Source: Corynebacterium tuberculostearicum | GTDB lineage: Bacteria; Actinomycetota; Actinomycetes; Mycobacteriales; Mycobacteriaceae | Length of the DNA: 64,000 nucleotides | Direction of reading: 5' to 3' | Assembly: GCF_013408445.1 (NCBI RefSeq) | Contig: NZ_JACBZL010000001.1 | Location: forward strand, 992,001-1,056,000 | In this document: piece by piece, positions 25,934 through 34,347 of the stretch | Layout: each line of letters starts with the position of its first letter | Position numbering within the stretch: the first letter of the stretch is position 1 | Notes under the pieces: model-generated | What the model saw: only the letters and a program-made list of their open reading frames with translations | What the model was told of the DNA's origin: nothing | The model's database searches: none | Position numbers and translations under genes: made by a program

Positions 25934-27328
25934 CTAGTCGGCCGGCCAGGCAAAAAGAACCTCGCGCGAATCAGTATCCGCCGTCACCAGCGAAACGGTG
26001 GTCTCACTGCCGGTTTCCGGTGCGCCCACGCATTGGGCGAAGACGGGTGGCTCCGGTACGAAAATCCGCGCCTTGTCCCGCTTCGGATCGCCGCGGACCA
26101 CAGTGGCTGAGAAATTGGTGCCAAGCCAAGGTCGCAGCACGGTCGCCTCAGTCAGGTTCAGGCAGGCCTTATCTACTTGGGAGGCGAGCTGCGAGGTCGA
26201 ACGCATCGCCCCGATGACCTCCGTAGCGCTGCCTGTTACCCACTCGGGAACCTCGTAACCGCCGCACAGCGCTAGGCATACCTCCGTGGCGAACCTATCG
26301 GAAAGGCGCCGCAGCGGCGCGGTGACGTGGGCATAGTAGCCACCAATACCGGCATGTACCTGCGCCTCTTGCTCGCCTAGCCAGGCATAGTCGGCTCCGC
26401 GCAAAAGGCTTTGGGCCTCGCGCATGACGGCCATGCCGCGCGGGGAATCAGCATCGACGGTGAGGAGGAATTGGGGAATGGGGGCGTCGCCAAGCGCAAA
26501 GCCTAGGGCCTGCGCCTCGGCGCGAAATTGGCGCTCGTGCTCCGGTTCGGCCGCGGGCAGGGTGCGCAAGAAGCCCACGCCGGCTTCCTGCATGAGGCGT
26601 CCAGCGCACATGCCGGCAAGCAGAGACATCTCCGAGTTAAAGTCCATCACCTCATAGCGCGGCTCGATGATGAGCTCAAAGGTACCGTCCTCATTTTCCA
26701 CCACGCGCTGGGAGGGCAGGCGCAAGGAAATGGCCTCTCGGCGCAGGGAAGATTCCTGGCGCAGCCGGCCGACCACCGGCAGCAGCGCGATGGATGGGTG
26801 GAGCGTGTCGGCCGCGAGGTCCGCATGCGCGCCTTCATAATCCAGGCGGGCCTGGGAGTAAATCAGCGCGCGCTCGACGTGGAAGGACTCCACCTCGCCG
26901 TTGCCATCCAAGTCAAAGGTCCACAGCACGGCCGGTTTATCGGTGCCAGGCAGCAGCGAGGCTCGGTCCTCGGAAAGCTCTGGCGGGTGCAGGCGCGCGG
27001 GTTCATCGGGAAGATAGATGGTCTGGCCGCGGCGGAAGGATTCGCGCTCCAGCTCGCTGCCGGGCTCAATGAAAGCAGCAACGTCCGCGATGGCATAAAA
27101 GACGCGGTAGCCGCCCTCGCGTTCTTCGATGTAGACCGCCTGATCCAAGTCCATGGAGCCGGCGGGATCCAGGGTCACGAAGGGAATTTCGCGGGCGTCG
27201 CGGCGCCAGTCGGCGTATCGGTCCTGCGCGCGGGCGGCCTGAGCAGTGGCCTCGGCCGGAAAATCGGTGTCCACCGAAAATTCTGTGGCAATGGCGCGGA
27301 AATCGAGCGGGGCGGCATAGAGCTTCAT
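25934..27328 (-). CDS. RNB domain ribonuclease (RNase II family)
   Basis: A 464-residue RNB-type 3'-5' exoribonuclease. The active-site region TLDPAGSMDLDQAVYIEER (near residue 55) carries the aspartates that bind magnesium, and FYAIADVAAFIEPGSELERESFRRGQTIYLPD is the classic RNB continuation. HVTAPLRRLSDRFATEV is the third motif. It lacks the long N-terminal cold-shock domains of RNase R, as do the short actinobacterial members. Start 27328 (MKLYAAP) is preceded by GGTGGTGGGC. rnpB lies directly upstream. Confidence 0.9.
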   Translation of the reverse strand: MKLYAAPLDFRAIATEFSVDTDFPAEATAQAARAQDRYADWRRDAREIPFVTLDPAGSMDLDQAVYIEEREGGYRVFYAIADVAAFIEPGSELERESFRRGQTIYLPDEPARLHPPELSEDRASLLPGTDKPAVLWTFDLDGNGEVESFHVERALIYSQARLDYEGAHADLAADTLHPSIALLPVVGRLRQESSLRREAISLRLPSQRVVENEDGTFELIIEPRYEVMDFNSEMSLLAGMCAGRLMQEAGVGFLRTLPAAEPEHERQFRAEAQALGFALGDAPIPQFLLTVDADSPRGMAVMREAQSLLRGADYAWLGEQEAQVHAGIGGYYAHVTAPLRRLSDRFATEVCLALCGGYEVPEWVTGSATEVIGAMRSTSQLASQVDKACLNLTEATVLRPWLGTNFSATVVRGDPKRDKARIFVPEPPVFAQCVGAPETGSETTVSLVTADTDSREVLFAWPAD

Positions 27329-27354
27329 GCCCACCACCATAAACGTAGTAGGGC

Positions 27355-27805
27355 GAATGAGTCGGCCTATAAGCCGGATTCTGTCTAACCGCGGCACTCC
27401 CTGAGAAGTACCGCGCGGTGAACATCCATCTAGACCAACCGTTGCCAGTTGGTTCCAGCAGCTACCTTCAGGCTCGAGCGAGCAGCCTTAAAACGCCTGA
27501 TCGGGCCCCGCAACGTGGCGGGGCCGTGATGCCTTGCTCCCGGTGGGGTTTACCCAGCCACCGCCATCGCTGACGGTGCTGGTGCGCTCTTAACGCACCG
27601 TTTCACCCTTACCTTGTGGCTCCAACGTGGCCAAAACCAAGTGGAGGCACGAGGCGGTCTACTTTCTGTTGCACTTGCCCGCGGGTTTCCCCGGGTTGCC
27701 GTTAGCAACCACCGTGCTCTGTGGAGTCCGGACTTTCCTCGGCGCCCACGCGGCAGCACGTGGCTGCCCGTTTGAAGCGACGCGATCACCCGGCCGGCTC
27801 ATTCG
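27355..27805 (-). ncRNA. rnpB: RNase P RNA
   Basis: Catalytic RNA of RNase P, about 450 nt, class A. On the minus strand the 5' part contains GAGGAAAGTCCGGACTCC and the 3' end contains ACAGAATCCGGCTTATAGG, both universal. P1 forms between AATGAGCCGGCC at the 5' end (27792-27803) and GGCCGACTCATT at the 3' end, with one G-U pair. The ends are set from P1 and are good to a few bases. Open frames within it are non-coding. Confidence 0.95.
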
Positions 27806-27816
27806 CGTTCCTTATT

Positions 27817-28947
27817 CTAGCGCAGGCCTGCCAGGTGGCCCACATCGTTAAATCCGTGCACCATAGAGCCGCCTTCCCAGAATTCCACCCGCGAAATGGC
27901 AGCCAGGTCGAGGAAGAGATGCCCAAAGGTGGCAGGGCCGGCATCGAGTGCTTGGCGGATGAAGGACTTAATCGGGTTGACGTGGCTGACCACCAGCACG
28001 GTCTTGCCCGCAAAGCGCTCTTGGAGCTCCTTGCGGGTGGTGCGCACGCGGCGGTTGACCGCCTGCAGCGATTCGCCGCCCGGACAGGCGACGCTCGCAT
28101 CGTGCAGCCATTCCTCGTGGAGTTCCGGATCGCGCTGGTGGGCCTCGGCCGCGGTCTTGCCTTCCCACGCACCGAAGTCCACCTCGATGAGGCCGTCGAC
28201 GGTCTCTACCTCGATATCGCGGCCATTGGCCACGGCCGCCGCGGTCTCTTGGCAGCGGCGCAGGGGCGAGCAGACGATGGCGTCAAAGTCGGCGTCGGCA
28301 AGCGCCTGCGCAGCGGCGAGCGCCTGCTTTTGGCCAAGCTCCGTAAGCCCCGGATTGGCGCGGCCGGAGTACTGCTTGGCGGCCGACATCTCCGTCTGCC
28401 CGTGGCGCAGCAAGATAAAGCGGGTGGTAGGTCCGCGGTCCCCCAGCCAATCGGTGGGGTGCGGCGCGGTGGTGTCCTGCTCCGCGGCTGGGGCTGACTC
28501 GGCGTCTTCTTCGCCGGCCACGATGCCTTCCGGGTGCCCGGCGGCCGCGGCATCCATGGCGTCATTGGACAGGGCGTCCGCCACCTTGTTTTTGGCGCGC
28601 GGCACCCAGTCCAGGCTGAAAGAGGAAAAGCCGTTGATGTATTCGCGGGCGCGCAGGGCCAGCTTTTGCATATCGGGGTGCTTAATCTTCCAGCGGCCGT
28701 TGATTTGTTCCACCACCAGCTTGGAATCCATGTGGAATTCCACCTCGGTAGCGCCCATCTCGGTGGCGGCTTCAAGGCCGCGCAGCAGGCCGTTGTACTC
28801 AGCGACGTTATTAGTGGACTTGGTACCTACCACGTAGACAATTTCGCGCAGGATGCGCTGCCCGCTGCCGTCATAGATAACGGTGCCGGAACCGGCTACT
28901 CCGGGGTTGCCGCGGGAGCCGCCATCGGCGTAGATGATGACCTTCAT
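27817..28947 (-). CDS. Bifunctional RNase HI / histidine phosphatase
   Basis: A 376-residue fusion typical of Actinobacteria. The N-terminal RNase HI-type domain (residues 1-140) has IYADGGSRGNPG, the catalytic Glu in VAEYNGLLRGLE and the Asp in HMDSKLVVEQI. After an Ala/Glu/Pro-rich linker, a CobC-type histidine phosphatase begins with FILLRHGQTE at about residue 180 and has ELGQKQALAAAQAL and the second histidine in VVSHVNPIKSF. RNase H removes RNA from hybrids; the phosphatase may act in cobalamin or nucleotide metabolism. Its ATG overlaps the upstream stop by one base (TAATG). Confidence 0.92.
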   Translation of the reverse strand: MKVIIYADGGSRGNPGVAGSGTVIYDGSGQRILREIVYVVGTKSTNNVAEYNGLLRGLEAATEMGATEVEFHMDSKLVVEQINGRWKIKHPDMQKLALRAREYINGFSSFSLDWVPRAKNKVADALSNDAMDAAAAGHPEGIVAGEEDAESAPAAEQDTTAPHPTDWLGDRGPTTRFILLRHGQTEMSAAKQYSGRANPGLTELGQKQALAAAQALADADFDAIVCSPLRRCQETAAAVANGRDIEVETVDGLIEVDFGAWEGKTAAEAHQRDPELHEEWLHDASVACPGGESLQAVNRRVRTTRKELQERFAGKTVLVVSHVNPIKSFIRQALDAGPATFGHLFLDLAAISRVEFWEGGSMVHGFNDVGHLAGLR

Positions 28948-29663
28948 TAGACCAGGCGCACCAGGTAGGAGCCGCAATCGCCGCACTGCGGCAGCTCATC
29001 GGCCGGGGCATTGCGCACGGCGTTTTGCTCGGCCGGCGGCAAGACAATGAAGCAGCCGCCGCAGGCGCGATTGGCCTTGAACTGGGCGGCACCTACGCCA
29101 TTTTCCTCGCGCTGGGTATCGTACTCGCTGAGCACTCCAGCGGGCAGCTGATCGCGCAGCTCGCCGATGCGCACGGCCGGATCCTCTTGATTGGCGGCCG
29201 CTTCCTTAGCCGCCTCGGCCGCACGGCGCAGCTTTTCCAGTTTGCGTTCGGAATCAGAAACGCGCGCACCGTGGACGTCCAGATTGGAACGCAGCGCGTG
29301 CACCTCATTATGCGCCTCCTGCAGCTCGCTCATGAGGTCTGCGATGCGGGACTTGGCGGCGTAAAGATCGTGCTCCAGATCCTTGCGGGTTTCTGGGTCT
29401 ACTGCGGCGCCGAGCTGGCGCTTATCATCGCGCTCGCGCTGGCGCAGCTTGCGCTCATCGGCCTGGATACGCAGGATTTCGGTCTCCATGTCATCGACGG
29501 CCATCTGCGCAGAACCGGAGGCATCGAGCAGGCGCTTGTGCTCCTCCTTGGCCTTGTCATATTCGGCTTGTTCCGGGATTTCCTTCTCAGCGCCATGGCC
29601 CTGCGAGCGTTCCAGGTTGGCCAGCTCCAGCAGTACCGGCTGTAGTTCTTGCGATAGTTTCAC
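28947..29663 (-). CDS. Coiled-coil C4 zinc-ribbon protein
   Basis: A 238-residue protein with a long N-terminal coiled coil (about residues 1-170) and a C-terminal zinc ribbon with paired cysteines in ACGGC and QCGDCG. Homologues sit in the same operon between the Nif3 and RNase H genes in many Actinobacteria; the structure suggests nucleic-acid binding, function unproven. It starts at GTG (29663) immediately after the nif3 stop and ends overlapping the next start. Confidence 0.9.
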   Translation of the reverse strand: MKLSQELQPVLLELANLERSQGHGAEKEIPEQAEYDKAKEEHKRLLDASGSAQMAVDDMETEILRIQADERKLRQRERDDKRQLGAAVDPETRKDLEHDLYAAKSRIADLMSELQEAHNEVHALRSNLDVHGARVSDSERKLEKLRRAAEAAKEAAANQEDPAVRIGELRDQLPAGVLSEYDTQREENGVGAAQFKANRACGGCFIVLPPAEQNAVRNAPADELPQCGDCGSYLVRLV

Positions 29664-30803
29664 TTATGACTCCTTTGGGTGCGCAGAGATAGTCCACGGG
29701 TCGGTGCGCAGGCTAATAATTTCCGTATCCAGTTCTAAAGCATCCTCTACGATATCGCGCGCCTGGGCCGTCCACGGAAATTCGCTGGCCCAGTGGGCGG
29801 TATCGATGACGGCCGGGCCGCCGGCGCGCAGGTGCTCATCCACCGGGTGGTGGCGCAGATCCGAGGTAACGTACACGTCCACGCCTAGCTTCGCGGCCGC
29901 GGAGAGGAAGGAATCTCCCGAACCGGAAGACACGGCCACCGTGCGCACCTTCTGGTCCGGATCGCCGGCGGCGCGGATACCCCAGGCGGTCTCCGGCAGG
30001 GCGTTGGCCACCTGCTGGGTGAACTCACGCAGGGTCATCTCCTGCGGCAGCTCTCCCACACGCCCCAGGCCGAGCGCCTTGTCCAGATCCTGGTGGCCGG
30101 CGGTTTCCGTGATGTCATAGGCCGGCACCTCATACGGGTGGGCGGCGTGCAGGGCCTTCAACAAGGAGGAGCGAAGTGCGGCCGGGGCGACGAACTCGAC
30201 GCGGATTTCCTCGCCGCGGTGCAGCGCGCCGATCTCGCCCTCGGTGGGGTCAGCGCCCTCCTCCGGCCGGAATTGGCCCGTGCCGGCGATATCGAAGGAG
30301 CAGTGGGAGTAGGCACCGATGTGGCCCGCGCCGGCGTCGAAAAGCGCCTGCTTTACCTCCTCAACCGTGGCGACCGGCACGTGCACGCCCCACTTATCCA
30401 CGCCCTGCGGCTCCGGCACGATGGGCCGGCCGGGGTTGATGCCTACCAGCTCCGCGAGCTTGTCGTTGACGCCCGGCCGAGCCTTATCCGCGTTGGTATG
30501 GGCCGCAAAGAGTGCGACGCCATTGCTGACCAGCGTGTGCACTACCTTGCCCTTGGGCGTATCGGCCGCCACGGACTCCACCCCGCGCAAAAGCAGCGGG
30601 TGGTGGACCACGAGCATGTCCGCGCCAAGCTCCACCGCGCGCTCGGCCACCGCCTGGGTGCAGTCCAAAGCAAAGGCCACCCGCTTTACCTCCGCGGCCG
30701 GATCGCCGCAGATAAGCCCCACGGCATCCCACTTTTCCGCCAAGTGCGGCGGGTAGGCCTCATCGAGTACGCGGCGGACATCGCCCACGCTCACAGCGGA
30801 CAT
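29664..30803 (-). CDS. Nif3-like dinuclear metal centre protein
   Basis: A 379-residue member of the Nif3/YqfO family. The metal ligands appear as VVHHPLLLRGVE, LFAAHTNAD and the C-terminal TSDLRHHPVDEH. The longer form used here has a PII-like insert (VHVPVATVEEVKQALFDAGAGHIGAYSHCSF) in the middle. The biochemical role is not settled. It heads a three-gene operon with the zinc-ribbon and RNase HI/phosphatase genes, with stop and start adjacent. Confidence 0.92.
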   Translation of the reverse strand: MSAVSVGDVRRVLDEAYPPHLAEKWDAVGLICGDPAAEVKRVAFALDCTQAVAERAVELGADMLVVHHPLLLRGVESVAADTPKGKVVHTLVSNGVALFAAHTNADKARPGVNDKLAELVGINPGRPIVPEPQGVDKWGVHVPVATVEEVKQALFDAGAGHIGAYSHCSFDIAGTGQFRPEEGADPTEGEIGALHRGEEIRVEFVAPAALRSSLLKALHAAHPYEVPAYDITETAGHQDLDKALGLGRVGELPQEMTLREFTQQVANALPETAWGIRAAGDPDQKVRTVAVSSGSGDSFLSAAAKLGVDVYVTSDLRHHPVDEHLRAGGPAVIDTAHWASEFPWTAQARDIVEDALELDTEIISLRTDPWTISAHPKES

Positions 30804-30898
30804 AGAGGTGCTCCTTTATGCTCGTTTCATGGAATAGTTACTACTGCTATATCCTATCTTCCGCACCACAGTACTATTCGCGCGAAGGGGTTTTCCGC

Positions 30899-31390
30899 AT
30901 GACCGAATCCGATACCCGCTCCGGCCTTTACCTCGTCTTTGTCTGCACCGGAAATATCTGCCGCTCCCCCATGGCAGAAATCATCGTGCGCGATGAAATG
31001 GAAAAGGACATGCTAGACCTCGTCGCCACCGTAGATTCCTGCGGTCTGGGCGGCTGGCATGTGGGCCAGGGCGCGGACGAGCGCGCGATTGCCGAGCTGC
31101 GCCGCGGCGGCCACGATGGCGGTTCCCACCGCGCGGCCAAGCTGGGCGCCGAGCACATGGACGCTGATCTCTTCATTGCCATGGACAAGGGCCACCGCGA
31201 GGCTCTCATTGAGCACGGCATCGACCCAGCCAAGATTCGCTTGATGCGCAGCTTCGATCCCAACTCCCCGGAGGACGCGGACGTGGCAGACCCCTATTAC
31301 GGTTCCACAGCGGATTTTGAAACCACGCGCAAGAATATCGAGGCCGCCGTGCCTGGCCTGCTGGATTGGATTCGCGCTAACCACGACTAA
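30899..31390 (+). CDS. Low-molecular-weight protein tyrosine phosphatase
   Basis: A 163-residue LMW-PTP. The phosphate-binding loop CTGNICRS (C-x5-R) is at residues 15-22, and the general-acid Asp is in VADPYYGS near residue 130. It removes phosphate from protein tyrosines or low-molecular substrates. The start at 30899 follows GAAGGGG; an upstream frame to 30818 is not supported. It is divergent from nif3 and precedes the SURF1 gene by 10 bases, suggesting one transcript. Confidence 0.93.
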   Translation: MTESDTRSGLYLVFVCTGNICRSPMAEIIVRDEMEKDMLDLVATVDSCGLGGWHVGQGADERAIAELRRGGHDGGSHRAAKLGAEHMDADLFIAMDKGHREALIEHGIDPAKIRLMRSFDPNSPEDADVADPYYGSTADFETTRKNIEAAVPGLLDWIRANHD

Positions 31391-31400
31391 ACTAGGCCCC

Positions 31401-32408
31401 ATGCTAAAGACGTTCCTTAAGCCGGGTTGGGTTCTACTGCTGCTGTTCGTCGTGGCCTTTTCCTACCTTGCTTTTACCGTCCTCGCCCCGTGGCAGCTGG
31501 GCAAGGACGATGACATTGTGGAACGCAACGAGCTCATCACCCACGCCTATGAGGCCGATCCCCAACCGGTGGAGGACCTCGTGGATGACAACGGCGCCAT
31601 CAAGGACGATGAGTGGTCCCGCGCCACCCTGCACGGCCATTACCTGCCGCAGGATGAGGTGCTGCTGCGCCTGCGCCCGGTCGATTCCGGCCCGTCCTAC
31701 CAATCCCTGGTTCCCTTCCGCACCGATTCTGGCCTGACCATCTTGGTCAACCGCGGCTGGGTCAAGGCCGGCGAGGCCAACGCCGTGCCAGATATCCCTG
31801 ATGCTCCCTCGGGCGAGACCACGCTTACCGGCATGATTCGCGCCGATGAGGCCGAGCACCAGTCCGCCCCCATTAAGCAGGAGGGCTACCAGCAGGTCTA
31901 CTCCATCCATACGGAGCAGATTGCCTCGCTTATCGACGCCCCCTTGGCCCACGACTACATCCAACTCTCCGCCGACCAGCCCGGCGTGCTCAACCCCATG
32001 CCTATCCCGCAGCTCGACCGCGGCAACCACCTCTCCTACGGCTACCAGTGGATCGCCTTCGGCATCATGGCCCCGCTGGGCTTGGGCTATTTCGTATGGT
32101 CCGAAATCCGTGAGCGCCGCCGCCTGCGCGAGGAGGAAGAAGCCCTCGCCGCCCTCGATGCCGATGCCTCACCCCCATCCGAGCCCGAGGACGCCTCCGC
32201 TGCAGGCTCCGCGCCCGTAGAAACCCCGTCCCCTGCGACCCCCCAGCGCGACGCCCACGCGGCCACTGACGACGCCACCGATACCGCCACGGCCGTTCCC
32301 GCCGCGTCCTCCTCGCACGCCGCCAGCCGCCGCAATCGCTCGCGCTACGGCGACTCTAAGCCGGATCACTATGCCAAGTTGAACAAGCGCCGCCGCGAGC
32401 GCTACTAG
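31401..32408 (+). CDS. SURF1 family protein (cytochrome oxidase biogenesis)
   Basis: A 335-residue membrane protein with a helix near the N-terminus (WVLLLLFVVAFSYLAFTVL), an extracytoplasmic domain with RLRPVDSGPSYQSLVPFRTDSGLTILVNRGWV, and a second helix near residue 220. These features fit SURF1, which assists assembly of heme-copper oxidase. A long cytoplasmic tail of about 90 residues, rich in Ala, Pro and Asp, ends in basic residues. Its end marks the last core gene before the integrative element. Confidence 0.88.
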   Translation: MLKTFLKPGWVLLLLFVVAFSYLAFTVLAPWQLGKDDDIVERNELITHAYEADPQPVEDLVDDNGAIKDDEWSRATLHGHYLPQDEVLLRLRPVDSGPSYQSLVPFRTDSGLTILVNRGWVKAGEANAVPDIPDAPSGETTLTGMIRADEAEHQSAPIKQEGYQQVYSIHTEQIASLIDAPLAHDYIQLSADQPGVLNPMPIPQLDRGNHLSYGYQWIAFGIMAPLGLGYFVWSEIRERRRLREEEEALAALDADASPPSEPEDASAAGSAPVETPSPATPQRDAHAATDDATDTATAVPAASSSHAASRRNRSRYGDSKPDHYAKLNKRRRERY

Positions 32409-32451
32409 ATTCTCTACACCCCCTGCCTGATTCTCTCCACCCCCCTGCCTG
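32409..32451. repeat. Two-copy tandem repeat after SURF1
   Basis: ATTCTCTACACCCCCTGCCTG (32409-32429) is followed by a 22-base copy differing by A to C and one extra C (32430-32451). It begins right at the SURF1 stop, at the left edge of the accessory region. Confidence 0.8.
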
Positions 32452-32811
32452 GTCCTAGGCCTACGGCAACCACATCAGCGCGCCGTGTCCCCCTTCGACG
32501 CATAGCTTGGCCGCACGTGGGCTGACATCTTTGCTCCCAAGCTTCGGTTTTCTCTTCGACGCCTTGAACGATGTCAACGACGGTGGTTTCTAACAGGCTT
32601 GTAATTACAAACAATTCATTGCTGGCGAAAGGGCACTGCCCATTCACGCTTCGGCGGAAGGAGGAAATGCGGCCTCAAGATTTTCCGACAGTGCATTTAC
32701 TGTGATCTTTGCCGTGTCATTTCTGCCCTATCCTCTTCTGTCACCCGCTCCGAGCGGGCTTTCAGTTCGTTTGGCATGTTTATGGAAGTATGCCGTTTGA
32801 AATATCACGTT
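32452..32811. other. Left boundary spacer of the accessory element
   Basis: No convincing gene. A minus-strand frame at 32414-32647 has some protein-like content (a Cys-x3-Cys pair followed by MRRRGTRRADVVAVG, faintly like the N-terminus of transposases) but is too weak to call. Composition shifts from GC-rich to AT-rich near 32570. An 8-base match to the tRNA-Val end (TGCGGCCT, 32668-32675) is present. Confidence 0.4.
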
Positions 32812-32827
32812 AAGTTCATTTGAACTT
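32812..32827. promoter_or_regulatory. Palindromic operator upstream of the XRE repressor
   Basis: AAGTTCA-TT-TGAACTT is a perfect 7-bp-arm palindrome, 28 bases before the GTG start of the XRE gene. It lies in an AT-rich promoter-like stretch. Autoregulation by the adjacent repressor is the simplest reading. Confidence 0.6.
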
Positions 32828-32854
32828 TTTTATTTTTGAGGAATAATTGTAGGT

Positions 32855-33253
32855 GTGAGCCCCCGTTCCAATGGCACAATAGACAAGCTCGGCAGTGTCA
32901 TCGCCCGACTACTGAACGAAAAGCGTCTACAAAAAAGCGTCACCCAAGCCGAGCTAGCCGAAGCAACTGGAATATCACAAAGTCAGATTTCCAAACAGCT
33001 ACGCAGTACACGAGACATAAATATCGACGAACTTGGTGCCATCGCTACTGCCCTAGACATGTCACTCGTCGACTTAATAAGTCAAGCGGAGCGAGAAATT
33101 AACCCCGCTCCCCACGCTAATGAGATAGACGAGTTGGCTGCTCGTCGAGCAGGTGCCCCTGTGTCCAGCCCGTTTGATTCAATGCCGTTGAGTGCGGATG
33201 CCTACAGCGGCCCGGACGAAGATGCAGAAAGGAATGATACCGATGACGATTAG
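32855..33253 (+). CDS. XRE-family transcriptional regulator
   Basis: A 132-residue protein with a helix-turn-helix of the XRE/Cro type at about residues 28-70 (TQAELAEATGISQSQISKQL) and a disordered acidic C-terminus. It starts at GTG with GAGG upstream. Repressors of this kind next to an ImmA/IrrE-type peptidase control the excision genes of integrative elements such as ICEBs1. Here the peptidase gene follows, overlapping by 11 bases, but is broken. The adjacent palindrome is a likely binding site. Confidence 0.85.
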   Translation: MSPRSNGTIDKLGSVIARLLNEKRLQKSVTQAELAEATGISQSQISKQLRSTRDINIDELGAIATALDMSLVDLISQAEREINPAPHANEIDELAARRAGAPVSSPFDSMPLSADAYSGPDEDAERNDTDDD

Positions 33254-33627
33254 CACGGTAGAGCTGCACCTCCTAGCGGAAAGCATGGGCTGCGGCTAAA
33301 GCGCCACACCGGCGGGTGCCCCGGCTGGTACGGCCACCACTGACGCATAATCAGCACTCTGCGCGGCCAATCCATCAGCCGATACAAAATCGTGTTGGCA
33401 CACAATCTGGGCCACGCTACCCACCGTGCCCCAACCGGCAGCGGCCCCTGCGACCAGCGCTACGAACGACGCGCCGACCAATACCCCGCCCGACTACTCA
33501 TCAACCTCACGACTTTAAAGCCGCCGCCGTATGGCACCACGGCCACCTCCCCATCGCAGATCAACTCGAAGCTACACAACACCTTCTAGACGTCTGGAAA
33601 ACCAACTACCAGACAGAAGTAGCCTAA
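33243..33627 (+). pseudogene. Broken ImmA/IrrE-type metallopeptidase
   Basis: A degraded ImmA/IrrE peptidase. The first frame starts at ATG 33243 (MTISTVELHLLAESMGCG) and stops at 33297. One frame over, LKRHTGGCPGWYGHH, a stop, then ISRYKIVLAHNLGHATHRAP and YERRADQYPARLLIN follow. The end, DFKAAAVWHHGHLPIADQ and LEATQHLLDVWKTNYQTEVA, is in a third frame. At least two frameshifts and one stop are therefore present. The zinc motif reads HNLGH instead of HExGH, so the catalytic Glu is gone as well. The gene partner is the XRE repressor just upstream. Confidence 0.75.
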
Positions 33628-33648
33628 TCACGGAAGGACAATTCCACC

Positions 33649-33979
33649 ATGGTCCCTACCCCTTATTCCGAGTACGGCGCCCAGCCCACCCCTCAACCCC
33701 GTAAACCACCCACGTGGAAGAAAGTGCTCGCCTGGAGCGCAGTGATCCTCGGCGTGATTGTCGTCTTCGGAAACTTGTCTTCAGGCGGTTTCCGAGGGTT
33801 CCTCGCGGGGCTATGCGCCGGGCTAATCTTCCTCCTGCCTGGGGCGTGGTACCTCTTACACGAACGGCGTGAAGCCAACGGCGCGACTCCACTAAATCGC
33901 CACTGGTGGTGGATAGTCGCTTCCTGCGTCGGACTCCTTTTTCTAGGAGCCGCCATCGAACCCGAGACAGCAACTAGGA
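33649..33979 (+). pseudogene. 5' part of membrane/excalibur protein gene, cut by IS
   Basis: Encodes MVPTPYSEYGAQPTPQPRKP, then three hydrophobic segments (about residues 25-45, 48-68 and 85-105). The frame runs into the insertion sequence and stops after two foreign codons. The missing 3' part lies at 35276-35706. Joining base 33979 to 35276 keeps the reading frame (TATRT then PKPKDSTTSEPS), so the two pieces were one gene of about 254 codons: membrane segments, Ser/Thr/Pro linker and an excalibur domain. Confidence 0.75.
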
Positions 33980-34047
33980 CCTGACCCCTGTTTGGTGGAC
34001 ACCTGATATCCAGCCCAGTCGGGCTGGAAGAAAGGTAATCTACCACC

Positions 34048-34347
34048 ATGTCCAGGTACTCCGAACAGTTCAAACGCGATGCCGTGGCCCTCTACGAAAA
34101 CAATGAGGACCTCTCACTGAACTCAGCATCAGCAGAGCTCGGTATCAACCGTGCCTCGCTGCATTCTTGGATCAAGAAGTACGGCACCGGCAAACGTGCC
34201 CGCACAAAAAGCATGCGCGACAAGGTCCAAGCAGCGAATGATTCCGAACGGATCCGCCAGTTAGAAAAAGAGAACGCAAAGCTGCGCGAAGAACGTGACA
34301 TCCTGCGCAAGGCCGCGAAATATTTTGCCGAAGAGACTCACTGGTGA
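34048..34347 (+). CDS. IS3-family transposase OrfA
   Basis: A 99-residue OrfA with an N-terminal helix-turn-helix (SASAELGINRASLHSWIKKYG, about residues 28-48) and a leucine-zipper-like coiled coil (IRQLEKENAKLREERDILRKAAKYF). It overlaps orfB by four bases in the -1 frame, so the full transposase is probably made by -1 frameshifting. The orfB frame is closed upstream by a TGA at 34296, so slippage must occur between there and 34344. Confidence 0.92.
   Translation: MSRYSEQFKRDAVALYENNEDLSLNSASAELGINRASLHSWIKKYGTGKRARTKSMRDKVQAANDSERIRQLEKENAKLREERDILRKAAKYFAEETHW

Noticed and set aside
27550..27851. Short ORFs inside the RNase P RNA region
   Set aside because: The region is a recognisable rnpB with both universal ends and a pairing P1 stem.
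32414..32647. Possible transposase N-terminus on the minus strand
   Set aside because: Only a vague Cys and basic pattern; no start site, no catalytic part and no inverted repeats.
32668..32675. TGCGGCCT as the left attachment site matching the tRNA-Val 3' end
   Set aside because: Only eight bases match; chance in a GC-rich genome is high. A longer repeat would be needed.
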